Part shown: one piece after another, positions 5,832-13,505 of the stretch
Layout: each line of letters begins with the position of its first letter
Position numbering within the stretch: position 1 is the first letter of the stretch
Source: Clostridia bacterium
GTDB taxonomy: Bacteria > Bacillota > Clostridia > Christensenellales > Borkfalkiaceae
Reading direction: 5' to 3'
Length of the DNA stretch: 14,143 nt
Assembly: GCA_017648525.1 (NCBI GenBank)
Contig: JAGCIP010000149.1
Location: 1-14,143 of the forward strand
Program-made: the position numbers and the translations under genes
The notes under the pieces: model-generated
Databases searched by the model: none
Told to the model about the DNA's origin: nothing
The model's input: the letters and a program-made list of their open reading frames with translations, nothing else

Positions 5832-5987
5832 ATGGTGTACTCATAGTGTACTATCCACCAGTAGCTTTATATGGACACACTCTTAATTGAGTTTATAACG
5901 CTATCGTATTGGTCATACGGCAGGCGGAAGGCTAAAACTACACCCTAACAAAAAGAGCTTAGCATTATGCTAGGCTCTTTTCTTTTT
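5832..5987 (+). ncRNA. Candidate packaging RNA (pRNA-like), about 155 nt
   Basis: Defined by a perfect promoter upstream and a strong terminator downstream, immediately behind the gp16-type ATPase. By eye it folds as a three-way junction. P1 joins the ends (GGTGTA 5834-5839 with TACACC 5939-5944). P2 is AGTGT/ACACT (5845-5849/5877-5881) plus TCCA/TGGA (5854-5857/5872-5875). P3 is GTTT/AAAC (5891-5894/5935-5938), CGCT/GGCG (5899-5902/5923-5926) and CGTAT/ATACG (5905-5909/5915-5919). P3 abuts P1 without unpaired bases. The P3 loop contains UGGU and the P2 loop region contains ACCA (5857-5860), complementary as in the kissing loops of phi29 pRNA rings. Size and architecture resemble phi29 pRNA (174 nt), which connects prohead and ATPase. 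The promoter and terminator are seen; the fold is a hand prediction and the pRNA role is inference. A regulatory RNA is the main alternative. Confidence 0.65.
5951..5987. terminator. Bidirectional terminator between converging units
   Basis: A 15-base arm (5951-5965) and its complement (5967-5981) form a near-perfect stem with one G-T wobble and a minimal TTA-type loop. The stem is closed by AAAA/TTTT, with a T-rich tail on the + strand (TTTTCTTTTT) and, read on the - strand, another T-tract (5' AAAAA side at 5950-5954). It ends the short RNA on + and the late operon on -. The endolysin stop codon at 5986-5988 touches its edge. Confidence 0.92.
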
Positions 5988-6630
5988 ATAATTGTATGCG
6001 CTCGACTTTCCTAAAACCGTACGCTATCTTCTTACCCGTTATAATCGTACCGTCACCGCTTACTATACTGCTACTACCGTTACCACCGCTAGACGTTGCG
6101 CCCGTCCAGCTGTAGCTGGGGTCAAAGGTTTTACCGTCTACCAGTTTATCGAACTCTGTAAGGTTGTTACTGTTTATAATACTCATAACCTTAGTGTCGT
6201 AAAGTTCGTCAGTGGCGTAGCCAGCCTTCCAGATAGCCGTTATAGTATCTAAAGGGGTTTTAATACCGTCAGGGTAAGTACTAAGACCACCAGCGTACCT
6301 ACTAGCGTTAATGATTAACTCGTAGTAGTCAGCTACGCTGTCCTGTAGACTGTCATAGGCTCTAAAGTTAGCGGTAGTGTTATACGCTTCACCGTCCGCT
6401 ACTTCCCACGTACCAGCCCTAAAGACCTTACCAGTCCAGCTACCGCCAGCTTTAATACCGAAGAAGGCGTTAGCCTTAGTCATAAGACTACTAGACCCGT
6501 AGCCTGTTTCTAGGGCTGACTGGGCTATACATACTGACGGTAGTACGAACTTACTACCGCCAGCTATACGCCTGTTACTCTCAGCTACAGCTAAGTTACC
6601 TAGGGTGTTAAAAAATTCTTCTTTAGTCAT
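5986..6630 (-). CDS. Endolysin, glucosaminidase (GH73/FlgJ-like)
   Basis: A 214-residue peptidoglycan hydrolase. Residues 1-160 show the glucosaminidase pattern: P31-S-V-C-I-A-Q-S-A-L-E41-T-G-Y-G with the catalytic Glu41, then N54-A-F-F-G-I-K-A, then F-R-A-Y-D-S (about 88-93), D-S-V-A-D-Y-Y and the late A-G-Y-A-T-D motif typical of FlgJ-type enzymes. It cleaves the glycan strand next to N-acetylglucosamine, most likely for lysis, though a virion-associated entry role is also possible. After a Gly/Ser-rich linker (about 173-190) only some 25 basic residues remain, so no full cell-wall-binding domain is present. There is no signal peptide, so it would rely on the holin. It is the last gene of the late operon. 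Its ribosome binding site AAGGA overlaps the stop of the upstream gene. Confidence 0.9.
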   Translation of the reverse strand: MTKEEFFNTLGNLAVAESNRRIAGGSKFVLPSVCIAQSALETGYGSSSLMTKANAFFGIKAGGSWTGKVFRAGTWEVADGEAYNTTANFRAYDSLQDSVADYYELIINASRYAGGLSTYPDGIKTPLDTITAIWKAGYATDELYDTKVMSIINSNNLTEFDKLVDGKTFDPSYSWTGATSSGGNGSSSIVSGDGTIITGKKIAYGFRKVERIQL

Positions 6631-6637
6631 AGGCTAG

Positions 6638-7102
6638 TTATTCCTTCGTATTTATATTTTTAACACTGTCGTTAACTTCTAATATATCTGTAATTTTGTA
6701 GGTATAGCTGTCACTTGCGCTACTATAACTAGTTACTACAGTAAAAGCGCTATCGGTAACACTGGTAAGTATCACAGGTGAAAAAGTGTTGTTTGCGGAT
6801 AATGTACCCATACAATATAATAAAAGGCGTAAGTCATCGGCTGTAAAGGGTACTACACTATGGTTAAAGATTTGAAAGTATATACCTTCTGTTACTACTG
6901 TACCGCTGTCTTTTACACGTTTAGCCCTTATATGTATAGCGTGTTGGTATGCGCTAATCTTTTCCCACATACCCGACGCTATCCACGCTTCGATAGTTGC
7001 TACACTTTTCTTAGTAGTAGCTATCTCTTCACGGGCTACAGCGTCCTTGATATCGTAGCACACACCCGTAACTTTATCTTTGATACATTTTACACACTTC
7101 AT
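6638..7102 (-). CDS. Putative tail-associated protein with N-terminal Cys motif (154 aa)
   Basis: ATG at 7102 with AGGAG upstream. Residues 3-15 hold C-x2-C-x8-C, followed by Y-D-I-K-D-A-V-A-R (16-24), a module that recurs at the N-termini of phage tail-fibre and baseplate proteins in Gram-positive hosts, usually as a short attachment segment. Residues 25-60 look helical; the remainder, from about 65, is beta-rich (FQIFNHSVVPF, then F-T-V-V-T-S-Y), consistent with a small fibre or adaptor tip. Position between other tail-type genes and the endolysin supports a virion role, perhaps an auxiliary host-binding part. No specific family beyond the N-terminal module was recognised. Confidence 0.65.
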   Translation of the reverse strand: MKCVKCIKDKVTGVCYDIKDAVAREEIATTKKSVATIEAWIASGMWEKISAYQHAIHIRAKRVKDSGTVVTEGIYFQIFNHSVVPFTADDLRLLLYCMGTLSANNTFSPVILTSVTDSAFTVVTSYSSASDSYTYKITDILEVNDSVKNINTKE

Positions 7103-7114
7103 TTTTTATTACTC

Positions 7115-7765
7115 CTATAATTCTAAAATTTCGTTGTTATTATCAGCGTCAGCTACTACGGTTACTAACATCTCGTCAGCGTCCGTATAGTCTACGCTTA
7201 GCTCTGAGTTATTAACATAATCGACTATAGTTATTAACATATTAACAACCGTGATATAGTCGTTTACGTACTTGCCTGTGTTACCAGCCAGCTCTAGTAC
7301 AGTATAGCTACACTCGTCATAAACGTCTAAGTAGCTACCGTCTAGGTAGGTCTGTAACTCTTTTAGCTTGTCTTCGATACCTGCAATAACAGACAGCTTA
7401 GTTATAAGCTCGGCTACCAGTGTTAAGCCTTCGTTAATAACCTTATTAACGTTACCAGCTAGCTCTATAGCGCTTTTGCCGTCTTCTTGGAATAAGAAGA
7501 AGTACCTGTTAAGGTTTTGTCTGATAGACGTAGTTATGTAGTACTCTTCGTGTACTGTAAGCTCTTCGTTACCTTCGTCGTATGCTATACGTAAGTACTT
7601 CAAAAAACCGTCTATACCTTCGGATATACTCGTTAAGGTTTCCGTAGTTTCTTTAGTCTTGCGTACACACCTGATAAGTAACTGCTGGGCTGTTAGGCTG
7701 TCTTCGTTATATCTGCTGTAGTGTCCTGTTAAGCTGAAGTTATCCAAATCTATACAACTAATCAT
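7115..7765 (-). CDS. Hypothetical late, probably structural protein (216 aa)
   Basis: Not recognised. The frame opens at an ATG at 7777, but the ATG at 7765 is preferred: it overlaps the upstream stop in an ATGA arrangement, and the G-run at 7770-7775 that would serve as its ribosome binding site lies after the first ATG. The protein is acidic and mostly helical with regularly spaced Leu, Ile and Val, suggesting coiled coils: about residues 25-60 (TKETTETLTSISEGID) and two similar segments of the form S/T-x-x-E-L-A-G-N (near 98-106 and 158-166), which hint at an internal repeat of about 60 residues. Such rods often form fibre shafts or stabilise trimers. Position between the propeller protein and the fibre-like protein suggests the adsorption apparatus, but this is inference from context. 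Confidence 0.65.
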   Translation of the reverse strand: MISCIDLDNFSLTGHYSRYNEDSLTAQQLLIRCVRKTKETTETLTSISEGIDGFLKYLRIAYDEGNEELTVHEEYYITTSIRQNLNRYFFLFQEDGKSAIELAGNVNKVINEGLTLVAELITKLSVIAGIEDKLKELQTYLDGSYLDVYDECSYTVLELAGNTGKYVNDYITVVNMLITIVDYVNNSELSVDYTDADEMLVTVVADADNNNEILEL

Positions 7766-9099
7766 ACTACCCCCCATATCTCACGGATATAAATAGGCGT
7801 ATACAAGTTAAAGCTGTCTACTTCTTTATGTACGTAGTGCGTACCGTCTTCGTTAAACTTAATACGCTGACAAAGATTATGTACTATAGTAAAGCTACGC
7901 TCGTCAGCCCCTAGCTCTAGCTGTAACTCTCTCATATAAATATCTGTGTCGTTTGTGTCGTTACCTAGGTTATGCTCACGTAACACGTACGTAGTACCTG
8001 TACGTAACATTTGTATAGTCTTATAGTTGCTACCATACACCCAGAAGACTAAATACCTAAATGAGCCTACGTCTGTGTTAGGTAAAAGGTTAAGACTAAA
8101 AGTACCGTTACCTGCGTTACCTTCAAACAGTTTAACGTGCGTACCTTCTTGACAGCGGTGTATACGGTTAAGTCCACCGCTAGTATCACTGGTACGCCCT
8201 GCTGGGTCAGTCTGGCTGGGGTATAGGTCAAACTTATAAGTAATAATACGCCCAGATTTGATATCGTTTTCGTCCCTGCCTTCGTAAGTACCTACGTATA
8301 GAGTACCCCTACTAGCGAAGTTACCGTTAAGCGTATCACACTGTACGTGTAGCCACTCTAACTCAGCAATATCTAAATATATTGACTTTATAAAGTCACC
8401 AGTCCACGTGTAAACCATAATACGTGAGCCGTACTGGTTACCTGCTACCGTACCGTATCTGTTATCTAGTCCACAGAAGATATAAAACTGATTACACCAG
8501 ATACCCTGCTTAACAAGTGTACTGTAGTTGTTATTCATTTTAATACGGTAGATAAATTTCCAGTCATAGCTATATACACTTAGGTAAGTAGCACCTGTAA
8601 CACCTACTACGAAGACGTTATCGTGGGCGTTATAGGATATACCCCACGTGTCACCGCCTATATCAAAGCGCTCAACTTCTTCAAGCGTGTTACGGTCTAC
8701 TTTACTACACCAGCTGGTAACGTTAGCGTGAGCTATGTAAATATAACCGTCTTTACTACAGTAGGTCATATCGTTAGCGTGGGTGTAGCTCGTGTTTTCT
8801 TTTTCTAAAAGTATCTTACCTGAGTACATATCTATCTTCTGTAACTTAGTACTAGCGTTATTATCTTGTACTAAAGCCCTATAGATATATCTACCGTCAC
8901 TGCAAGCCCCCTGTGGGGTAAAAGCGCCCGTCACGTCGTTGCGTAACACAGTACCGTACTCTACTTTAAGCTCGTCATAGCGCACTTCCCACGCTTTAGG
9001 CATTAACCCTGATAGGTCAATGTTTTCAGCTGGACAGTCTACAGGTTTACATACTTTACACTTAGCAGGGATAGCATAGTGTTTAATCTTATCTAACAT
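7762..9099 (-). CDS. Tail appendage / receptor-binding protein with beta-propeller-like domain
   Basis: A 445-residue protein in the position of the phi29 appendage gene 12, right after the lower collar. The N-terminus carries C14-x2-C17-x4-C22. From about residue 58 to 295 I count five similar blades, each with a G/D-R-Y-I-Y-like strand, a polar turn and a strand of the type K-I-D-x-x-S/T-G-K/D: examples are SDGRYIYRA...IDMYSGK, SKDGYIYIA...VDRNTLEE and SRIMVYTWTGDF. This is the pattern of a YVTN/SGL-type beta-propeller, a fold suited to sugar or protein binding. Residues about 320-445 form a separate beta-rich domain (TFSLNLLPNT, FRYLVFWVYG, RSFTIVH) resembling a jelly-roll fibre head. AGGAG lies before the ATG. 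No glycosidase motif could be identified. Binding of a host surface polymer is inferred from position and fold. Confidence 0.7.
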   Translation of the reverse strand: MLDKIKHYAIPAKCKVCKPVDCPAENIDLSGLMPKAWEVRYDELKVEYGTVLRNDVTGAFTPQGACSDGRYIYRALVQDNNASTKLQKIDMYSGKILLEKENTSYTHANDMTYCSKDGYIYIAHANVTSWCSKVDRNTLEEVERFDIGGDTWGISYNAHDNVFVVGVTGATYLSVYSYDWKFIYRIKMNNNYSTLVKQGIWCNQFYIFCGLDNRYGTVAGNQYGSRIMVYTWTGDFIKSIYLDIAELEWLHVQCDTLNGNFASRGTLYVGTYEGRDENDIKSGRIITYKFDLYPSQTDPAGRTSDTSGGLNRIHRCQEGTHVKLFEGNAGNGTFSLNLLPNTDVGSFRYLVFWVYGSNYKTIQMLRTGTTYVLREHNLGNDTNDTDIYMRELQLELGADERSFTIVHNLCQRIKFNEDGTHYVHKEVDSFNLYTPIYIREIWGVV

Positions 9100-9100
9100 T

Positions 9101-9724
9101 TTAGTATACTCCTAAAAACAAATCTTTTAATTTTTCGATAATCTCTACGTCAAGGTTTAACGTTATATCACGCTCAGCCTGTATCATTTGCTGGGAAGTA
9201 GTCACGCCTATATTACCTTTTCGCCAGCCGTGGTGTAAGTTGTCGGTTTTAGTCTCGCTCTTACCTTCCGTGTCGGACTTGCTAGCGCTACTCATAAACT
9301 GGTCTAGGTTGTCTATAGAGTTCTGGGGCGTATCACTGACACGTTCAGAAGACTTACCAGAGCTAGTAGCTGTACCTTTAGAGTTGTCTGTAAACTCTTC
9401 TTCCATTGAGTAGTTTTCTATAGGGTTATAGTCGTACTGGGTGGTCTTCCAGATATCGACATAATAGGGCATAATCTCACGCATACGGACGTTAACGTTA
9501 TACTTAAACAATGCCCACGTTTCAAAGCCTATCTGACGGTGGTAGTAATGCTCTACTATTTTCTTTTCAAGTACGGCTCTGTGTTCTTCTTCCCAGATAG
9601 GGTACTTATCGTCAGTGTCAAAAAGTACTTGACCTTCTTCTATAAACTTTCGTAGCTCTAAAGTTACTTGACTATTACTGTCAGGTAGTAGGTTCTTGAA
9701 TAGGCTTAATCTCACCACCGTCAC
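9101..9724 (-). CDS. Lower collar protein, phi29 gp11-like
   Basis: A 207-residue protein directly after the connector gene, as in phi29. Recognisable family features are a stretch with I-G-F-E-T-W-A-L-F-K (about 64-73) followed by M-R-E-I-M-P-Y-Y (81-88), a low-complexity Ser/Thr/Lys linker (about 112-165), and a C-terminal G-V-T-T-S-Q-Q-M-I-Q-A-E-R (173-185) leading to I-I-E-K-L-K-D-L-F. It would join the connector to the tail knob and form the tail tube top and appendage dock. It is shorter than phi29 gp11 (293). The frame begins at a GTG at 9724, but AGAAGGGGG overlaps that codon, so in-frame GTG codons 3 and 4 (9718 and 9715) are better placed starts. It overlaps the connector gene by about 40 bases. 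Confidence 0.85.
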   Translation of the reverse strand: MTVVRLSLFKNLLPDSNSQVTLELRKFIEEGQVLFDTDDKYPIWEEEHRAVLEKKIVEHYYHRQIGFETWALFKYNVNVRMREIMPYYVDIWKTTQYDYNPIENYSMEEEFTDNSKGTATSSGKSSERVSDTPQNSIDNLDQFMSSASKSDTEGKSETKTDNLHHGWRKGNIGVTTSQQMIQAERDITLNLDVEIIEKLKDLFLGVY

Positions 9725-10541
9725 CCCCTTCTAAAGTCGTTCTAAGCTCAACGCTGATAGAAGTACCAAACATTTTATTGATATCGTCTACCGCACGCTG
9801 ACGGCTTTCTAAAAACATATTGTCACAGCTCTCGATAAATTGGTTATTAGCGTTAGCTTCGTCTGTTATAAGGCGCTCACGCTTGTCTGTGTTAGCGTTA
9901 TTGATACCTAAGTACGTTAAGCACTCGTTAAGTATATCGTGATAAACGTCTGTAAGCTCTGCCGTAAAGGGTTTAGCGCCAGTCGGTAGTACCTTCATAA
10001 CTTCGTCAAGGTTTATAGCGTTCTTATCTGTTACGATAGCGTAGCTATTTTCGTTAACTTCGTTAAGTATCTTACGTACTGTCAGTAGTTGCTTTTCGTC
10101 TGTAGCTAAGACAAAGGGCAGTTTTAACGTTTTAATGTTAACGTCCCTAGCCCTTATTACTTCGTACATTTGACGGACGAAGTACATAACAGCGTCGTAC
10201 GTAGGTACTCTGAGCTTGTTATTTTCCATTAACACGGACTTAGTAGCGTCTACTTCTTCACGGTAGTTAAAACCTGTAGCTACCCAGCGTGTCGGGTCGT
10301 TATAAACGTTAACCCCGATACCTTGACAGGGTAGGCACATAAGCCCTAGCTCTTTATCTTCAAACCAAAGACACTTACCATAGTTAAAAAGGTAGTTCTC
10401 TATATGACGCTCTTGTATGTTAAGCTCGTCAAGTCCCGTGTACTTATACTTGTTTAATGCTAAGAGCTTTAAGCGTTTATACAAAAAACTCTCTGTAATA
10501 AGATTATCTATATCTGTTTCTGTTACTTTTTTATTTTTCAT
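9681..10541 (-). CDS. Upper collar / connector (portal) protein, phi29 gp10-like
   Basis: A 286-residue portal that forms the dodecameric ring through which DNA enters and leaves the capsid. The region L211-G-I-N-N-A-N-T-D-K-R-E-R-L-I-T-D-E-A-N (211-230), then Q-F-I-E-S and F-L-E-S-R-Q-R-A (243-250), matches the corresponding stretch of phi29 gp10 almost residue for residue (LGIKNANLEKKERMVTDE). The length is close to gp10 (309). The N-terminal half contains helical basic segments and a Cys-rich C-L-P-C (69-72). The C-terminal tail is Gly- and Glu-rich. The start ATG at 10541 has AGGTGA upstream, only 8 bases after the tail-knob stop. It is the docking site for the packaging ATPase and, if present, the pRNA. 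Confidence 0.95.
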   Translation of the reverse strand: MKNKKVTETDIDNLITESFLYKRLKLLALNKYKYTGLDELNIQERHIENYLFNYGKCLWFEDKELGLMCLPCQGIGVNVYNDPTRWVATGFNYREEVDATKSVLMENNKLRVPTYDAVMYFVRQMYEVIRARDVNIKTLKLPFVLATDEKQLLTVRKILNEVNENSYAIVTDKNAINLDEVMKVLPTGAKPFTAELTDVYHDILNECLTYLGINNANTDKRERLITDEANANNQFIESCDNMFLESRQRAVDDINKMFGTSISVELRTTLEGGDGGEIKPIQEPTT

Positions 10542-10548
10542 AAGTCAC

Positions 10549-12450
10549 CTATATTAAGCTTGTTTCTATGTTTTCTAAGCTGTAGTCATACGGCTTAAAA
10601 TTAACCGTGTTATAGTGCCAGAAGGTCACACCGTTATTAAAGATAGCTTTAATCTTAGCTAGGTCGTCCTGATTAAAAGAGCCTACTATATTAGCGCCCA
10701 CGGTCTTAATATAATTGTAGCGTAGTCTACTACGAAGGTTAGGCACTTTAACACGCTTGACAGTGTAGCCACTTGTAGCGAAAGTGTCAGCTAGTAGCTC
10801 TTCAAACTCACAGCATACCTTCATACGGTAAAGACTTATATACCTGTTATCGTCATACATATTAAAGCTACCGTCGTTAGAGCTTAGTACCGTGTCAGGT
10901 AGGTTACGAAGGTCACGCTGTACTGCGTTCTGACTTCTTACCATATTCTGGTAGTTAGTTTCCCCGTGCATACCTGCGGTGTACGCCCCCATAACTCCAC
11001 CAGCTATACCGCTAATAAGTCCGCTAGCTTTACCACTCATAAGTCCACCAGCTACGCCGGCTGTTAAAGCTGTAGTCATTGCTGTTATGTTACTAGCTTG
11101 TAGATTAGCTTTATCTGCTTGTAACTGGTTACGGTTTTGTAGCATATACGTATAATAAGCGTCTGTACTAATAGGTAGGTCTTCCTGCATTACTTGCACT
11201 AAAGAGTTAGCCCTACCTTCAGGGTCTTTACGGTAATTGTCTACCCAGTAACGGGCTGGTGCGTTAAAACCTGCCCACTGTAGATAGTTAACCGTGAGCT
11301 TATCACTGCCCACGTACTCGTTTTTAACAACTAAAGGCTGGTTTTTCCAGTCTGTTAGCAGATTGTACCTGTACGGGTAGGTCAGTAGCTTACTTTCAAA
11401 GCGTTTATCACGTGGTACACTGTACGGGTTAGCCTTGACTTCTGCCCACTGCTCAGCAGTCGGTATACTGTCTTCTAGCCCGTTTAGTAAGTCCATTTCA
11501 GCCAGCTTTCTAAAGCTTTCTTTATTGTTATGACCGTCAGTATAGAAGTCTAGCGCTATAAAATTATACTTACCAGCGTTATACTCAAAGCTGACGTAAC
11601 TAAAATTACTAGCGTCTGGGGTAGTGTCGATAATTAAGTTATCGTCACTCATTACAAAATCAAAAGGTAAGTACGGTAGGCGTACTATCTGGTGGACAAA
11701 GCTACCTAAGTTAGTGTTAGCCATAATCTGCTGAAAAAAGCCTATCGTAAATATATCTATAATATACGTGTTAGAGTTATCACGGTTAGCACCTTTTACT
11801 TTAGCCTGTAAGGGGCTTATCTCTACGTTACCGCCTATAAGCAAGTAAACGTAAGGGGAAGGGCTTTTTATGAATTCACTAGGTAACTTACCCGTCATAC
11901 CAGCCGTACTGGTAAAGCCTGTTTTAAGGCTGACTAAGTACCAGCTATCCTTGCGCCAGCTGTTAGCGTTAGCTTCGATATTAAAGGCGCTTTCTAGTGT
12001 ATACTCACTGCCGTAGTCTAACCCTTCAGCTGTACGGCTAAAAATAGGTTTATGGTCTACGCTCCATCTGTCTACGTGTTCTTGCAGTACGTAGCTCTGT
12101 TTAACTTCGTAGTCAAACATATACGACTGTAGTACGTCTGTTTCGAAGTAGATATAGCTAGCGCTCTCGCTTATATACTCCTTACTGGTTACAAAACAGA
12201 AGTATACTTTACCGCTATCGTCGGACCTAAAATACAAGTAGTTAATACTGTCTAGGTCTGTTAAGCTCTTATCTACTTTAATATAGCTATGCGTACGCCT
12301 GATATACATAAAGTCAGTAATAGTATACTTAACTAAAGACCCCCAGTAACTAAGTTGTTCGCTAGGGGTCTTAAAATCAATAGTATTACTGTAGCTGTTA
12401 TCTATAATCGCATTAGCGCATAGGTGGACTGCTCCAGTAGGTCTAGGCAT
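10549..12450 (-). CDS. Distal tail knob protein, phi29 gp9-like
   Basis: A 633-residue protein homologous in pattern to phi29 gp9 (599). Residues 99-127 (Y-I-Y-F-E-T-D-V-L-Q-S-Y-M-F-D, then Q-S-Y-V-L-Q-E-H-V) correspond closely to the gp9 segment with F-E-I-D-V-L-Q-T-W-M-F-D and S-Y-I-V-R-E-H-V; A-E-G-L-D-Y-G-S-E-Y (141-150) follows as in gp9. Residues about 453-495 form the long Gly/Ala-rich hydrophobic loop that in gp9 plugs the tail lumen and is released to open a channel in the host membrane. The C-terminus (D535 onward, R-Y-I-S-L-Y-R-M-K) returns to conserved beta-rich sequence. The ATG at 12450 overlaps the capsid stop (TAATG), so capsid and knob are coupled. It would form the hexameric tube end that delivers the genome. 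Confidence 0.93.
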   Translation of the reverse strand: MPRPTGAVHLCANAIIDNSYSNTIDFKTPSEQLSYWGSLVKYTITDFMYIRRTHSYIKVDKSLTDLDSINYLYFRSDDSGKVYFCFVTSKEYISESASYIYFETDVLQSYMFDYEVKQSYVLQEHVDRWSVDHKPIFSRTAEGLDYGSEYTLESAFNIEANANSWRKDSWYLVSLKTGFTSTAGMTGKLPSEFIKSPSPYVYLLIGGNVEISPLQAKVKGANRDNSNTYIIDIFTIGFFQQIMANTNLGSFVHQIVRLPYLPFDFVMSDDNLIIDTTPDASNFSYVSFEYNAGKYNFIALDFYTDGHNNKESFRKLAEMDLLNGLEDSIPTAEQWAEVKANPYSVPRDKRFESKLLTYPYRYNLLTDWKNQPLVVKNEYVGSDKLTVNYLQWAGFNAPARYWVDNYRKDPEGRANSLVQVMQEDLPISTDAYYTYMLQNRNQLQADKANLQASNITAMTTALTAGVAGGLMSGKASGLISGIAGGVMGAYTAGMHGETNYQNMVRSQNAVQRDLRNLPDTVLSSNDGSFNMYDDNRYISLYRMKVCCEFEELLADTFATSGYTVKRVKVPNLRSRLRYNYIKTVGANIVGSFNQDDLAKIKAIFNNGVTFWHYNTVNFKPYDYSLENIETSLI

Positions 12451-13505
12451 TACTCACCAGCTACAGGTACGGCTTTAGTACCAAACCTAATAGCAGTCTT
12501 AAACTTGCTATAGGCAAGTACTTGCCAGATATGTAACCAGTAGTTAGTATAAAGCCCGTCGGGGTTAAACAGCTGGGTCATTTCGTTCTTAGTGTCATAA
12601 ACCTTAAACCAGTTTTTATCACATAAGAGCGCATACGTACCGTTAGCGTCTTTACCGAAGTTGTCAAGCTCTACGACTTCTACACCTAACTTAGCGTAGT
12701 CAGGTCCAAAGATAGAGCTGTAAAGGTCTACGTCCACGTGGGCTGGGATATCCTTGTTAATGAAGAGTACCAAATTACTCTTATCTGTAAGCGTTTTAAC
12801 GCCAGCAGGGTTGTAAGCGGTGCTAGGATATTCTACGTCCTTAATAGCCTTTTTAACAGTTCTGATAAAGTCTTTACAAGCACGTTGTAAGCTTGCGTCG
12901 GTTTGACCGTCCGTACCGATAGCAGGTACTAGATAGTCATAGAAGTCACCTTTAGCTATACCTTCAGCTAAAAGCTCTTTCATATGCGTATACTCGTCCC
13001 ACTCTGCGCCAGTGAGCATACTGTTAAACTGTGCGCTAATAAACTCGTCAAGCTTTCCAGCGCTCGTAAAGGCTTTAATAACGTCGTCTTTATAGAGCGT
13101 GATAACGTACTTGTCTTGTCTGTTCATACGGTAGTACATAACCTTAGTGTCTTGGTAAGACCTACGCTTAAACGGGTGTACACCGCCTTCACCTACGCCA
13201 CCTTCTTTGTCGTATGCGCCTTCAGCCTTCCTAAAGCTTTCTACAAAGATATCTTCTATATCTTGCATAGTGTAGTTAGACCCTGACTTAAAGCGTGCTA
13301 ACTTGTTGTTAAAGAGCGCGGTAGATATAATCGTTTTACCGATTTTATGCATAAGCGTATTGATAAAGTGGTTATACTCTACGTCGTACACTGCGAACTG
13401 TCTACCGATTTCGGCTATGTTGTTCTGGGTTGCTACGGGTATACGGGCTTGGTATTCTGCGTCCGCATTTTCCCTGATTTTGTTCAATACTTCTACTGAA
13501 TTCAT
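12450..13505 (-). CDS. Major capsid protein, phi29 gp8-like
   Basis: A 351-residue capsid subunit, expected to have the HK97 fold. The stretch N46-H-F-I-N-T-L-M-H-K-I-G-K-T-I (45-59), then L-F-N-N-K-L-A-R-F-K-S-G, then I-E-D-I-F-V-E and A-Y-D (82-99) match the N-terminal pattern of capsid proteins in small podoviruses of Gram-positive hosts, as does F-K-R-R-S-Y-Q-D-T-K-V-M-Y-Y-R-M-N-R-Q. It follows the scaffold gene and precedes the tail knob, the phi29 order 7-8-9. It starts at an ATG overlapping the scaffold stop (TAATG), with AAGGAG embedded in the last scaffold codons, a strong site fitting the most abundant virion protein. The sequence continues as a mixed alpha/beta domain without an added immunoglobulin-like domain, unlike phi29 gp8, which carries one (448 residues). 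Confidence 0.92.
   Translation of the reverse strand: MNSVEVLNKIRENADAEYQARIPVATQNNIAEIGRQFAVYDVEYNHFINTLMHKIGKTIISTALFNNKLARFKSGSNYTMQDIEDIFVESFRKAEGAYDKEGGVGEGGVHPFKRRSYQDTKVMYYRMNRQDKYVITLYKDDVIKAFTSAGKLDEFISAQFNSMLTGAEWDEYTHMKELLAEGIAKGDFYDYLVPAIGTDGQTDASLQRACKDFIRTVKKAIKDVEYPSTAYNPAGVKTLTDKSNLVLFINKDIPAHVDVDLYSSIFGPDYAKLGVEVVELDNFGKDANGTYALLCDKNWFKVYDTKNEMTQLFNPDGLYTNYWLHIWQVLAYSKFKTAIRFGTKAVPVAGE

Noticed and set aside
5871..5948. A 25-codon + strand frame (ATG at 5871) inside the candidate pRNA
   Set aside because: No ribosome binding site precedes it, it uses AGG and CGG codons that the neighbouring genes seldom use, and its bases are better explained by RNA pairing.
12984..13286. 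100-codon + strand frame inside the capsid gene
   Set aside because: Shadow of the capsid gene on the other strand; no start signal and no promoter.
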